Assembly: GCA_019054805.1 (NCBI GenBank)
Contig: JAHQIY010000006.1
Span: forward strand, 2,604,001-2,668,000
Reading direction: 5' to 3'
DNA: 64,000 nucleotides
From: Brachionus manjavacas
Lineage: Eukaryota > Rotifera > Eurotatoria > Ploima > Brachionidae
Shown here in pieces: positions 14,440-32,096 of this stretch. The position numbers and the translations under genes are program-made. The notes below the pieces were generated by a model. The model had not been told where the DNA came from. It saw only the letters and a program-made list of their open reading frames with translations, and ran no database searches. Positions within the stretch are counted from its first letter, which is position 1. Every line of letters starts with the position of its first letter.

Positions 14440-15120
14440 ATTTTTTAGTAAAAAATGGATTAAATTAAACTTTTTTTATTACAAACAGACATAGAAAATA
14501 ACAAAAAAATGTGGAGATTTCAACTTAAATTTTTACCAAATTACTATAAAGGATCAAAAAACTAAAAATTTTAATTTCTTTTCAAAAAAGATGACGTTTT
14601 TTAATAAAATGTTGGAACCAATATCCCAAATTTTAATTTAAAAATTTTGAAAAGCACGACTTTACATTAGAGTGAGTTACTTGACTTTTAAAAGACTTTA
14701 AAATGACTCTTTTTATTGACTTTTGCGCAAGTCAGATTGAAAATAAAATTTTCTTATCCAAATAAGTTCTAGAAAATATTCTTAATTTATCATGAATCAT
14801 ATTTCAAATTATTTTATGTATTCTCTTTAAAAGCACAAACTTTGTAAAAAACATTAAATGTGCCGTGCTTAACAAAATTTTTAAATTGAAATTTTGTTTG
14901 TGAATTTAAAAAAAAAACATTTGGTTTTTGATTCTTTTCAGTAATTTTGTAATTTTCAACTTTTTTTTTTGAGAAAGTCAAAATCAAGTCAGTTACTTGA
15001 CATTTAAAAGACTTTAATTTTTACTCTTCTTCCAAGTGTTTTTTTTCTGTGTTTGTTTGTAATAAAAAAATTTAGCTTAATTTAATTAATTTTTTCTTAA
15101 AAAGAACTCTTTTTTACGAA
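14440..15120. repeat. Old long imperfect palindrome (about 0.7 kb)
   Basis: Left-arm segments (TTTTTTTATTACAAACAGAC near 14470; AATTTAAAAATTTTGAAAAG near 14635) recur in reverse complement on the right side (near 15050-15070 and 14870-14895). This makes a heavily diverged inverted repeat centred near 14.77 kb. A direct repeat of about 26 bp (AGTTACTTGAC...AAAAGACTTTA) at 14675 and 14991 lies within it. No open reading frame. It is probably an old fold-back DNA transposon. Confidence 0.5.
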
Positions 15121-15190
15121 TTTAACAAAAAAAAAGAAAAATTTAAATTTTTCAAGAAATGATTTTCGACAAGAATTTTTTTTACATTGA

Positions 15191-15319
15191 TACTCGTGAT
15201 TTGACAAAATATTACGATAATTAAATTAACGTAAATTAGCGTAAATTCGTGAGTTTTTTTCTTTTAGTATTTTACGGTAATTTGCATTAACTATCGTAAT
15301 ATTTGTCAAATCACGAGTA
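15191..15319. mobile_element. Short MITE with about 27-bp inverted termini
   Basis: A 129-bp element has near-identical inverted termini (ACTCGTGATTTGACAAA then ATATTACGATA) at 15192-15219 and 15291-15318. It is bounded by TA on both sides, as in Tc1/mariner-type non-autonomous elements. It has no coding capacity and the arms differ by about one base, so it is fairly young. It lies just downstream of the BFAR-like gene. Confidence 0.75.
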
Positions 15320-15451
15320 TTAACGTAAAATCTTTGAATCCAATCACTACTGTTTATGTGTGCTTTTTTTTTTTTTTTACAGGAGATATGTTAAGCTGAT
15401 TCTTTAAATAAATCAATTGATGAATTTTCTGAAACTAGAATTGAATCAATT

Positions 15452-17274
15452 TTAGTTTCCTAATGTTCTAAAGGTTCTTAAAGGTCGTTTTTGTACTCTA
15501 AAATTCATAAAGCAGTCCAAGATCCCAACTTGATATTTTTTTTTAACAAATTCTGAAAATTTTATTTTTCATCTATTGTTTATATCTTAATTTAACATTA
15601 AGAAATTTACGAAAGCTTATAAATGATTGAAGCACTTTAAGATTTTGAACCAAAAAAATATTACTTACAATAAAAATGAAATTATCATATCAGTAAATAG
15701 TAAAACCTCAAATAAAGTAATGATAATGCAATTGATAGAAACAAAAAAACTTGTTATTGAGTTTGTTTGATAAAAAAACAAACTGAAAATATCCTTAAAA
15801 CCAAGATAAGGATATCTTAAAAGATAATTAAGAGACTTTGATTGATTTTTTGAATCACGATCCGAATGAAAAATGCTCATATTTGACCAAATATTGAGGT
15901 GATTATTTTGATTGAGATATTTTCTTTTGAAATCATCCATCATTATCAAATCTTTCTCATCTACCTAAATAAATGTCTAAAAATTATTTTTAATCGTTTA
16001 ATATAAAGCTACCTACATTTTCAATTTTTTTTAAAGCATACCTTTCGAAGATATTATAGGACATTTCACTATAGAAATATGTATAAAGAATTAGAACTCG
16101 TGGAAACGATTCAAAAACAAAACTGTTCCAGAAAATCTGAAATTTGTTTGCATTCTTTAGGAAATTAATAAAATTTAAAAAAAAATATTTAACAATAAAA
16201 CAAATTTATAATTACCTTTAGCTGCCAGAAATCGATAATTTCAAATCGGCATCTATCCAAAATTTTTATAGAATCAAGTAAAAGGTTTCTTATTTGCTCG
16301 TCATTTATCTCATACGGATGCTCCACTAGCACCTTATGATTAAATGAAAGCAATCCTTGACCATCTAAAAATAAATAAAAAAAGTTTTTTACATTTTTTA
16401 ATTTATTTTTTGAATAATTTTTTCCAAATTTTGAATTACCTAAATTTGCATTTTTAGCAGAATACATAATGTCACCAGTCCAAGGTCCTAATTGTGCCAA
16501 CCACTCTTGTACATCACTAGAAGTCCATTCTTCGGTCTTTAGAGCGTATTTTTTTCGAATTTTTATAAAGCTTTCATATGTGGTGTCTCTTGAATTAAAT
16601 TTTGTTAAAAATACACTCGAAATGCACCATAATATAAAAAACACTATGAAGCCGACTAAAATGCCCAAAATGAATCCCAATGTCATATAAAATCTATAAT
16701 TCAGTGCTCTTCTGGCAAAGACTCTTACGTCATTTAAAGTGAGCCGATTTGTCATTTGCGGTGCATTGTTCGTTGTATTAGTTGAAAGTATTGAAATTTT
16801 AGCTTTTTGCTTGAATTTTGTCTCATATTCTTTAATTTTTTTAATTTCTTCTTGATTTAAGTTGTCACATTTTTTTAGGTATTCATTTAAATTTTTTATA
16901 TCTTGTTCAATATTTGTTTGAATCAACTCATGTGAAACAACTGTTTTGATTGTTGATTTTAAAATACAATTTATCTGGGGTATTTTAGACCATTCTTGGC
17001 GGCAAGTTGGACATTTAGAGCTTTCTGATGCTAAATACCAATTTGCTATGCATAATTGACAAAAAGAATGACCGCATGTCAACGTAACCGGATATCTAAG
17101 TATCTCAAAACAACAATTACAAGCAAAATTGTCATTTATTAAATTTAATAGTGTTGATTCATTATTAATTTCGAAAAAATTTTCTTCACTTGAACTGGTA
17201 CTCGTTTCGGTTTTTTTTATTTTAGTTGAAGAGCTGGACTTTAAAAGTTTATCAAAAAGCCTTATTCTGACCAT
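15452..17274 (-). CDS. BFAR: BFAR-like RING-SAM membrane E3 ligase
   Basis: Exons on the minus strand are 17274-16440, 16364-16216, 16154-16017, 15964-15669 and probably 15497-15452 (487 aa in all; the phases fit). Order of parts: a serine-rich N-terminus, a C3HC4 RING (CNCCFEIL...CGHSFCQLC...CPTCRQEW, about residues 52-95), a hydrophobic segment (about 198-222), a SAM domain (EEWTSSDVQEWLAQLGPW onward), and C-terminal membrane segments (FPRVLILYTYFYSE matches human BFAR SPRLSLLYLYLFDY; SFFVSINCIIITLFEVLLF). Bifunctional apoptosis regulators are ER-membrane ubiquitin ligases, so that role is inferred by homology. The first intron (75 nt) is a multiple of three without stops. The last 15-codon exon is the least certain, and one internal splice site (about 16017/15964) has two equivalent placements. 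Human BFAR is 450 aa. Confidence 0.8.
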
Positions 17275-17590
17275 TATTGTCTATCTATATAATTTTTTTT
17301 TAAATATATTTTTAATAGTCATGCTTCGGCTAAGCTACAGCCGATAATTATATTAAAATAAAAAAATTTATGTTTCAAAATTATTTAAATATTAATTTTT
17401 CATTTATTTTTGACAGATAAATAAAAAAAATAAATCGATCAAAACCAATCATAAACTTAAATCACTAACGAAAATATATTTTTACAATTTTTAGACTATA
17501 ATACAAAGTTGTTGTGAATTTTTCTTCTGAATATCTTTAAATAATTTTTTAGCAGCTTTAAACATTAATAATATTTTTTTCTCTAATGAA

Positions 17591-23767
<6,177 letters not shown>

Positions 23768-23769
23768 TT

Positions 23770-24465
23770 TGGAATAAAGCGTTAAAGTTTGCTAGTTGCT
23801 TAAGAAATGATTTTGATAATCAGAATCGTTCAAGTTTATTGAATAAGTTGAAGTTTCTGACTAATTTTAAATAAATTTACAAAATTAAGAAATTTTATTT
23901 CAAAATTTAATATTTATATATGAATTGGTTTTTATTTTAATTTTAGAATCGATAGCAAGGAGACTAGAAATTTTGTCTTTGTTTTTTCAGGCTAAACTCA
24001 TAGGTGTAGTCCTTTTATTTTATTTTTTTCGTCCTTCTTTTTTTATAATTTAAAAATTAAAAAAAATTATTTTAGTATTTTTTTTCAGTTTGCACCTCAA
24101 TAGCGTAAAAATTAGAGTTTATTAAGAAATTATCCTTCCCTTTAAATCCAATTGAGTGGATTGAGCTCTATTCTTAAAATAACGAATAGAGCCATCTTAG
24201 CTAGCTGTACAGGTATTTTAATTCATGATAAAAAAGAGAAAAAACTAATGTTGATAGTAAAAACCGTCTCAGACGATTCGAACTCTTTTAAAAAAAAATG
24301 AAAAGCTAAGAAAAAACAAAGGCCTGTAAATCGAGATCAAGGGCCATTTATACCTATCTGAGGCACAAACTAAAAAAAGCTTTAATAATTTTTTTTACTT
24401 TTTAAATAACACGAAAAATTTTCGAATATTAAAATAAAAAAAATGATTGAACAAATAATTGAGGA
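23770..24465. other. Intergenic region upstream of KAT5
   Basis: Presumed promoter side of KAT5 with no gene seen. A perfect small hairpin (GCTCTATTC / GAATAGAGC, 10-nt loop) lies at 24165-24192. An imperfect inverted match (AGTTTGCACCTCA near 24088 versus the complement of TGAGGCACAAACT near 24359) hints at a worn fold-back repeat. Confidence 0.35.
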
Positions 24466-24469
24466 TTTA

Positions 24470-26712
24470 AATGAGTGGTGTTATTTTAATAAGGTCGATA
24501 TAAACTGGAATAAAACTTTTATTATGATTTTGACAAAAAAAAAATAGAATTTCCTAAAAAATCGAAATTAAGGGCGCTTCAATCGATGTTGTAAGTGAGT
24601 TTAAACTTTTGGGTTTTGCCATTAATGATAAATTAAATTTTATGCAATTAGTTTCAGAAGTCTGTCTTAATGTGAATAAAAAACTTTTTTCGATAAAAAG
24701 ACTATTTTATTTGTGTACTTCTGTTAAAATTCAATTTTTTAAATCATTTATTTAACCTTATTTTGATTATGTTTTTACTTTAATTTTATATTTTTCTAAA
24801 GCAATACAGCGATTAGCTAATTGTTTCTATTTGTGTATTTATAAACTACTTAGATTAAATTTGAATTCATCGAATTATAATGAATTAAAAAATTTGTTAG
24901 AAAAATATGGTCTATTTGCTTTTCAGCATAGAGCCTTGGAAAGAATGTTAACTTTTTCCTTTAAAATAATTAATTTTGTAAATGCACCACCACTTTTAAA
25001 AGAACAGCTAGTCAAAAATGATATGAATGATACTAGAAATTTGAAATATGATTTAAGAAATAAAGATCAAATAATCGAATGTGGATCAAGATCAAAAAGT
25101 GGTGAAAAAACTTTTAAATATGTTTATTCAAGATTATCTAACAAATTCATTGTTGATATATTGGTATTAAAGTTTAGCACATTTAAACTGTCAATGTTTA
25201 ACAATTTTAATTTGATTTATGACAAATCAATTAAGTCTTTTGATAATTTAAATTTGAATTTTAAAAGTTATTTTTTTTGAATTTTTTTTTTTTTTTAAAC
25301 ATTTTGATACAGTGCTGCTACGATACCTTGAATTCACCATATTTACCGTAAAATATGGCAATCTAAAAAAGAGTATTTTTCGTAAATAACGATAATTATC
25401 GTAAAATACCGACAATTACTGTAAAATTCAGTGAAAAAAAAAATTTCCAAAATTTCTCGAAAAAAACCGATTTTCATGAAAAAATACTTTTTTGAATTTT
25501 TGAAAAAGGAAAACAAAAAAAATTTTTTGACAGAAATTGACGTAAATTTCGGTAAATTCTTGTAAAAAAAGGTAAAAAATGGTAAAAATTCAACAGAAAA
25601 GGAAAAATGGATTTTTTATTATTTCATTCAATTTTTTCTAAACAAATTAAAATATATAATGTTTAAATATTAATTTTTTATTGAAAATTAATGTTTAAAA
25701 ATTATTTACAAAATAAATTCTATTTTCTAGCTTTTTTTGCTTTTAAGCTGTTAGCTGTCTTGTCCCAAGCTTCTTTGAATGTTGATCCTTTTGGAATAAA
25801 TTTTACAAGCCCAGCTTTTTAAAAAAATTTATGTCTAACTTTTGATTTCATTTAAAGCATATAATTTTACTTTTGATATTAAGCATTTCAAAAAACTTTG
25901 ACAGTTGAAAAATGTAAGAAATATATAAATCATCTTAAATATGTAAAAAATATTAAAAAATTTTATTACTTTAATTTTTTAATAAAACATTTCTAGGTTG
26001 TTGGGATTGTAAGTGAAAGAAATGGTGACTGGTCAGATCATTAAATTCTGATTGTATATCTTTTTTTTATAGAGCTCTTTATAAATGATTTTTGATAATT
26101 TTTGTATATAAGAAAATAATTTAACATTTTCGTACTTAATATTTTCAAATACTGATTCGGGAAAACAAATATTAATTTTCATAATTTGTTTAGAAAAAAT
26201 TGAATGAAATAATAAAAAATCCATTTTTATTTTTTTTTTTTTATTCATCTTTTCTGTTTAAATTTTTACCATTTTTTACCTTTTTTTACAAGAATTTACC
26301 GAAATTTACGTCAATTTCTGTCAAAAAATTTTTTTTGTTTTCCTTTTTCAAAAATTCAAAAAAGTATTTTTTCATGAAAATCGGTTTTTTTCGAGAAATT
26401 TTGGAAATTTTTTTTTTCACTGAATTTTACAGTAATTGTCGGTATTTTACGATAATTATCGTTATTTTACGAAAAATACCCTTTTTTTAGATTACCATAT
26501 TTTACGGTAAATATGGTAAAATATCGTGAATTACGTGAATTACCATAATTTACGTAAAATATGGTGAATTCAAGGTATCGTAGCAGCACTGTATATTGTA
26601 TTTTAATGAATTTATATTTTAATTTAAATAAATGAAGAGTTAATGAGTCTATTCAATAGATAAGGGCACTAGCCTGTTGATTAACCTTGAAACTTGAAAA
26701 TAAAAAAAATGA
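24470..26712 (+). mobile_element. LINE 3' part split by a TIR transposon
   Basis: From about 24580 the plus strand encodes a decayed RT C-terminal region (VSEFKLLGFAINDKLNF, FKSFI, PYFDYVFTLILYFSKAIQRL) and then an open frame of about 149 codons (24831-25280) ending the ORF. The 3' UTR is interrupted at 25308 by a TA-flanked inverted-repeat transposon (25310-26591) and resumes at 26594 (AATGAAGAGTTAATGAGTC..., GGGCACTAGCCTGTTGATTA). It ends in TTGAAAATAAAAAAAATGA near 26712. The same 3' end occurs inverted at 40840-40925, which supports this join. The copy is 5'-truncated. Confidence 0.7.
25310..26591. mobile_element. TA-flanked DNA transposon with long inverted repeats
   Basis: A 1,282-bp element begins CAGTGCTGCTACGATACC and ends with the exact complement, with TA on each side, as in Tc1/mariner-type insertions. 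The inverted repeats are very long (about 340-400 bp) and nearly identical apart from an extra segment of about 35 bp in the right arm, so the insertion is recent. The arms are rich in TTTACGTAAAT-like words. The interior has only scraps of coding sequence on the minus strand (for example KAGLVKFIPKGSTFKEAWDK near 25740-25820) and no intact transposase, so it is non-autonomous. Confidence 0.85.
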
Positions 26713-26723
26713 TTGACTTTGTT

Positions 26724-26773
26724 ATCAGTTGATATCATCTGATATAATCTGTTATGACATGATATCAGCTGAG
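26724..26773 (+). repeat. Five-copy 10-bp degenerate tandem repeat
   Basis: Five successive decamers, ATCAGTTGAT, ATCATCTGAT, ATAATCTGTT, ATGACATGAT and ATCAGCTGAG, directly follow the A-rich tail of the LINE. Several units are near-palindromic. This could be a satellite-like tail or a chance expansion. Confidence 0.55.
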
Positions 26774-26779
26774 GACTAA

Positions 26780-29700
26780 AACAAACCTAATGCCAGCAAT
26801 GTATAACAATTCTTTTTAATAAATTTTAAAATTAAATTTTTTTTTAAAATTAAATCAATAATAATTTATTTATTCTTTATTTAATTTAAATTTTAATTAT
26901 TATTATCATAAGTGGATGATTTCTTTATTCGTCAAAGATAATTGTTTCATGATTATTATCTTTATTATTAATTATGAAAAGCACTTGTAGGTCTGAGCAA
27001 TTTTTTAGCAATAAACCTATTTTTGATTATATTGATTCAAATTTAAATTTTTAATCAAAAATAAAAATTTTCTCTTTTTCTAAATTTATTCTATTTTTTC
27101 ATTTTTTATTTTTCCCTTTATTGACTTTTCCTTGATCACTAGGCTTTAGTGCATGAATGAGTGTCAATCAACCCAAATTAAAATTGAATGGTCCTAAATA
27201 AAAATTTGATGTTAAGAATCTTAAATTAATAAAATATAAAACTGATAAAAATACATTAAAACACGTATTCTCTTTTTAAAGAAATTCCTAATAAAATGAA
27301 TGATAAAAATTAAAATTTTTAATAAGACACTTAAAAAAATTCTATTCAAATTAATCTTAAATAATTGTTGCAAAAAAAAAGTTGACAAAAGATAAAAACG
27401 TTTGAATTATATGGACTGTTAATTTGTAAATGAGCTCAACTCAAAATCAAACTTAATTTTTTAATTCTCATCGTATTAAAAAAAATTCGCTTTTCTTTTT
27501 TTTAGCTACTTAAATATTTAGGGTTTCGGATGCTGGTGTCTCAACTTGAATATTTTTTAAATAAGTAAAACTCTTTTAAAAATGGTCACAAATAAACGAA
27601 AAATCAGGAAATAATAAAATGTTAGCGGGTGTTAACCATCGCTTACATACTTCATCTCTTGGAGACTTTTTAAAATGGCATTGCTACATCACTAACCTAG
27701 TTCAAATATTGTTTAAAACTAAGTTAGTAATTAGACTTGTCTTGGATATATGATTTGTTATCAAGAAGATATAAGATATTAATAAGATATGCTTTTATAT
27801 AAAAAAAAGAGATCTCTTATTTTGGTTTTGGGTACTTCTATTTTTGGTCAGGAGTTGAAAATACTTTTATATAAGAAACTATATTTTTTTAACATTGCCG
27901 CTAAAAAAAAAAGGATAATAACAGAGACTGCAATATTTTCTAAAAACATGTAAAATTTCGGATAAAACTTGAACTTGAAGCGCAGAAAGTTTTTTTCAGT
28001 GTTAAAATTCATTTACTGTGGCATCATCTATGGCACTTTGGTTTTCGACTAGAACAAATTATTTAAATAATGAAACATGCATTATTTCAGTAATCATGGC
28101 GCTAAATTGATTCAATGCAGAACTTTGCTTACCCACTGGAATTAAATTTTAAAAGAAAAATTTGAAAATCAAGAGTTTGTCTCAATATTAAAGCTTAACT
28201 CCTTTGAAATTTTAAAATCTAAAAATTTTGTTTTTGATTTTAAAATTGAAGCCAGTCTATTTTTTTTTAATTGCATTTTTTGCTCAATTTTTTTGATTCA
28301 AATGAAAAATTTTGGAAATTCGATTTATTTGAAATTTACCTTCTACTTTTTCAATATTTTAGAGAAAATAATATTACAAATTTCATTTAAATTTAATCGA
28401 AACCAAATCGAATTGCTTTTTCAAAAACATATATTTTAATTATAAAAAATAAAGGTTTAATTTTTTTGTAATTTACAAATTTAAAAGATTCTAAATTTTC
28501 ACTCAATTTAATTTTTATCAAAATTAAGAATTTATCTCAAAAAATAATTCAAACAGTAAAAAATCATAATTGAAGATAAAAATTGTCTCTATTGATAGAA
28601 ATTTGAATTTACGAAAATTAAAGATCGAAATAATTTTTAATTACTCAAAAATGTTAGTTTCTGAAAAAAAATATAAATGATTAAAAAATTCTAAATTTAG
28701 AGCGTTTCTCAAGAACAAAATAGAATCTACTAGACTTTTACTATTAAATTATAAATTTAATGAATTATTTTTTCTATATCATCAAGAATTTTAGATTTTT
28801 TAATTATTTTCCATTTTATTTTTTCCTCTATTATTATCTAGAAAAAATACAGACAGTTCCATCAAATAATAAAAAGCTAAATGCATTAAAGATTTTTATA
28901 CTAATTAAGACTATCCATTATAATTTTAAATATTACATTATTAATAAAAAGTTTCATTGTAAATTGCAATGGCTCTTTAAAATTTTAAATTTAAATACTT
29001 TTAAAAAAGAATATCTTCATAAATTTATGATTAAGTTTTAAATTTAATATGAAATTTATCCATTATCACAAAAATTTTTAAATTTGATTTTTTTTCTTAG
29101 AAGATAATTAAATTTTCTTTTTTTAATTAAAAAACGAAGATTTGAACTAAATTTTATCGAAAAGAATGAAGAGAAAAGGTCCCATAATTATTATTTTAAC
29201 AAAAAAATCGATAAAAGAAATTTATTAGGAAAAATTTTTTTTATTTGAAAAAATTTGGTCTGATACTATTTTAAAATTTTTAGAATTAGAAGCAATTTAC
29301 GTCAATTGACTAGTGTATATTTACTGTTTAAAACGACTTTTAATTAATTATTAAATACTCTATTAAAAATGATTAGCCTCAATTTTTCCTCCAAAATATT
29401 GATTTGTTTATGATGGGCCCACATTGATTTTTAAAAGCAAATTTTAAAATAAAAATAAATTTATTATTTAAAATTTTGATCATTTTTAAAGCAAACTTCT
29501 TTTTTCCGCTAAAGTATATTAATTCAGTCTAGTTAAATTTAATTTGGATCAAATTCAATTTTAAATTAAGCCTAAATATTAGATGCCTTAAAGAACAGAA
29601 TTTAAAAAGCTTCTAAAGGCCATTATCAGAATTTTTTAATAGTGATATTAAGCAAATAAACAAGATTTTTATTTTCAAAATTATTCATTCCATAATTTAT

Positions 29701-32095
29701 TTAAATTGTGAAAATTTGCCAAGTTAATCATTTTTTTATTAAATAGAATAAATTTAATTTCAATTCTAAGATGTTTCAAATTTTAGTATTTTAATGCTGA
29801 GTTTTTTAATTCAAAGAAGATTAGTAAGCCGAAGTTATAATTAATGTTTTTCGTTCTAATAATTTATTCTCAGTTAAGCCACATTTTAATTAAAAAAAAA
29901 TGGATTAAATATGAATCTGAATAAAAACATTTAAATAATTTTAAATTGGGTACATGATTATCAGATTTTTGAATCAGAGAGATGTAAAAATTACTGGCAA
30001 CATATTTTTAAAATTATATAATTATTTTTTTTCTAAGAAAAAAAACATGACTACATTTTAAAAAAAATTAAACTTTTGAATCGGTTGTGAGAATCTTAAT
30101 ATTTGAAAATTATAAATGAATCGGGATTTCAAAGCTAAATTCAATTAATAAACAAAATTTTAATTATGAATTTTTCCAATTTTTTAATAGGAAGCATGGC
30201 TCTGAAGTTTTTTAGCAAAATAAAGAAAGCGAATATTAATCGAGAGTATTTTTCCCGTCTTTTATCGATTTTATTTAAGATAACAGATTTCTTTGGAAAT
30301 TTTTAACCTTTAAGTTTCTAGTGTCTTTTATTAGTCAACCAGTTGAGTTATTCGACAAAAAATGGTTGAATTAAGCAGAGATGTTATATCGAGAACTAAA
30401 ATATAAAAATGTTAGCATTAAATTTTTATTTAAAATCAAAGGTATGTTCAATTAGGGACTAAAATTTGTCGTAAAATTTGTTTGAGCATGAAAAAATTTT
30501 TAATTAATAGAATTTAAAAGGAAGCTGGGCTATCTTTTAATTTAATTATCTGACATTTATTTGGATTTAAATTCAGATGTAAGCATCCGTATTGCAACAG
30601 AATCAAACCAATCAATAAAATAAGAGTTAATTAATTTAGATTTAAAAATTTTTCTTTTTTTTTATTTATAAACTGTATTCGAGAAAAAAATAAACTGAAT
30701 TATTTTTTTCGACCTCTAGAGTGATAATTGCGTGTTTAACCAAATTGTTCATGCAAAATGTCAATTTCATATTAAAATTTATTCTCGATTTAAATTTGAT
30801 CTCATATCAGTGGATAGATAAAAAAAGATCATACTTCTTGGTCTCACTAAAATTAAAATTTTTGTGTTATTATTTTGACAATTTTTATATTTAATTTCTT
30901 TTTTTTATTTCACTTTTTTATTTTTATTTTTTTTTCCTTCGAAAAGACGAAAAGTTTATCAAGTAAAGACCTATTGACATTCGATATCTTAAATAGCTTT
31001 TTAAAAATAAGATTTAATCATTCACTGTTATGCTACAAAACATTACATATTTACACAAGATCCATAATTTTTTACTTCATTTACTTTTTCAAATTTTCTC
31101 CAGCTCCATGGATTTGAATCATTACGATTTTTTGTTTGATTTGCTTTTTACAAATTAACATCTATATCTTTCTCGTTGAATGAATTGAAACCCTAAGCGA
31201 AGCCACTTACCTTGTGGTCTCGATTAGAACAAGTGTCACCCTAATATTTAGATTTTTCAATAAAATAAATAAAAACAAACCTATATAAATTAATTATTTT
31301 CATAAATTGATTGTCAATAGATTAAAGCTTGGCTATTTTGCTAGTAAAAGTTTTAATTTTTAAATAATATTTTGGATTTTGCATTTATTTAAAAAATTTG
31401 CGCATCAATTGAAAAGAAAACCTTGATGATTTTAGCTTACAGGTTTAATGTAAAATATTGATTTTCGGGATTAAGCTTTAAAGAAATTTAAAAAACAAAA
31501 ACGACAATGTGGGTGTCAGTAAACATAATGTTTAAATAAATGATAAAATAATGTTATATCAACTTAATTTTAATTTTCTTACATCAAAAAATCGATAACG
31601 CTGGTAATTATTTTAAATTATGAAATTTTAGATTTTGCTTAGCATAATAAATAGCATGCATCTCAGAAGAGATTCCGTTCTCTGAGAAAAAAAAATGCTC
31701 ATCAAAGAAATTAAAATTTTGTTGCACTTGAAAAATTAAAAAACATAGATAATTTCTTCGATAGTTTTTATTCAGCCTATTTGGTTTTATTGAGACAAAT
31801 AAAACTTGATAAAATTTGAAAGCCAGGTTACAAAAATTTTATATTACTAACAAATGGATTTACAAAATTATAATTTTGTTCTAAATTTTTTTTTGTCATA
31901 AAGGTAATTTGAGTTTTCTACCTCTTTTTGCAATGAGTAACTTTTTTAAGGCAAAATATTTCAAAACAAAATTGTTTTTACTATTTAGAAACAAAGAGAA
32001 ATTTATTGATAATGATCGTTTGATCGAACGCAAAATCAAGAAACCGTGACTGATTAAAATTAAAAAAATTAATTTAACTTTGTCAACAACAAAAC
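26780..32095. other. Long A/T-rich intergenic stretch before NPDC1
   Basis: More than 5 kb with no supported gene. Open frames near 28760-29041 and 30875-31117 are Phe/Ile/Lys/Asn-rich A/T read-through with no features of a protein. One 30-nt segment near 31213-31242 is bounded by exon-like signals on the minus strand. The part just upstream of 32097 is the presumed NPDC1 promoter and 5' UTR. Confidence 0.45.
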
Positions 32096-32096
32096 T

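Noticed and set aside
28760-29041. Open frame of 93 codons
   Set aside because: Composition is Phe/Tyr/Lys/Asn/Ile only, as expected from A/T-rich non-coding DNA; no splice signals or family resemblance.
30875-31117. Open frame of 80 codons with a hydrophobic start
   Set aside because: The poly-F/I start comes from T-rich sequence; the remainder has no recognisable features.
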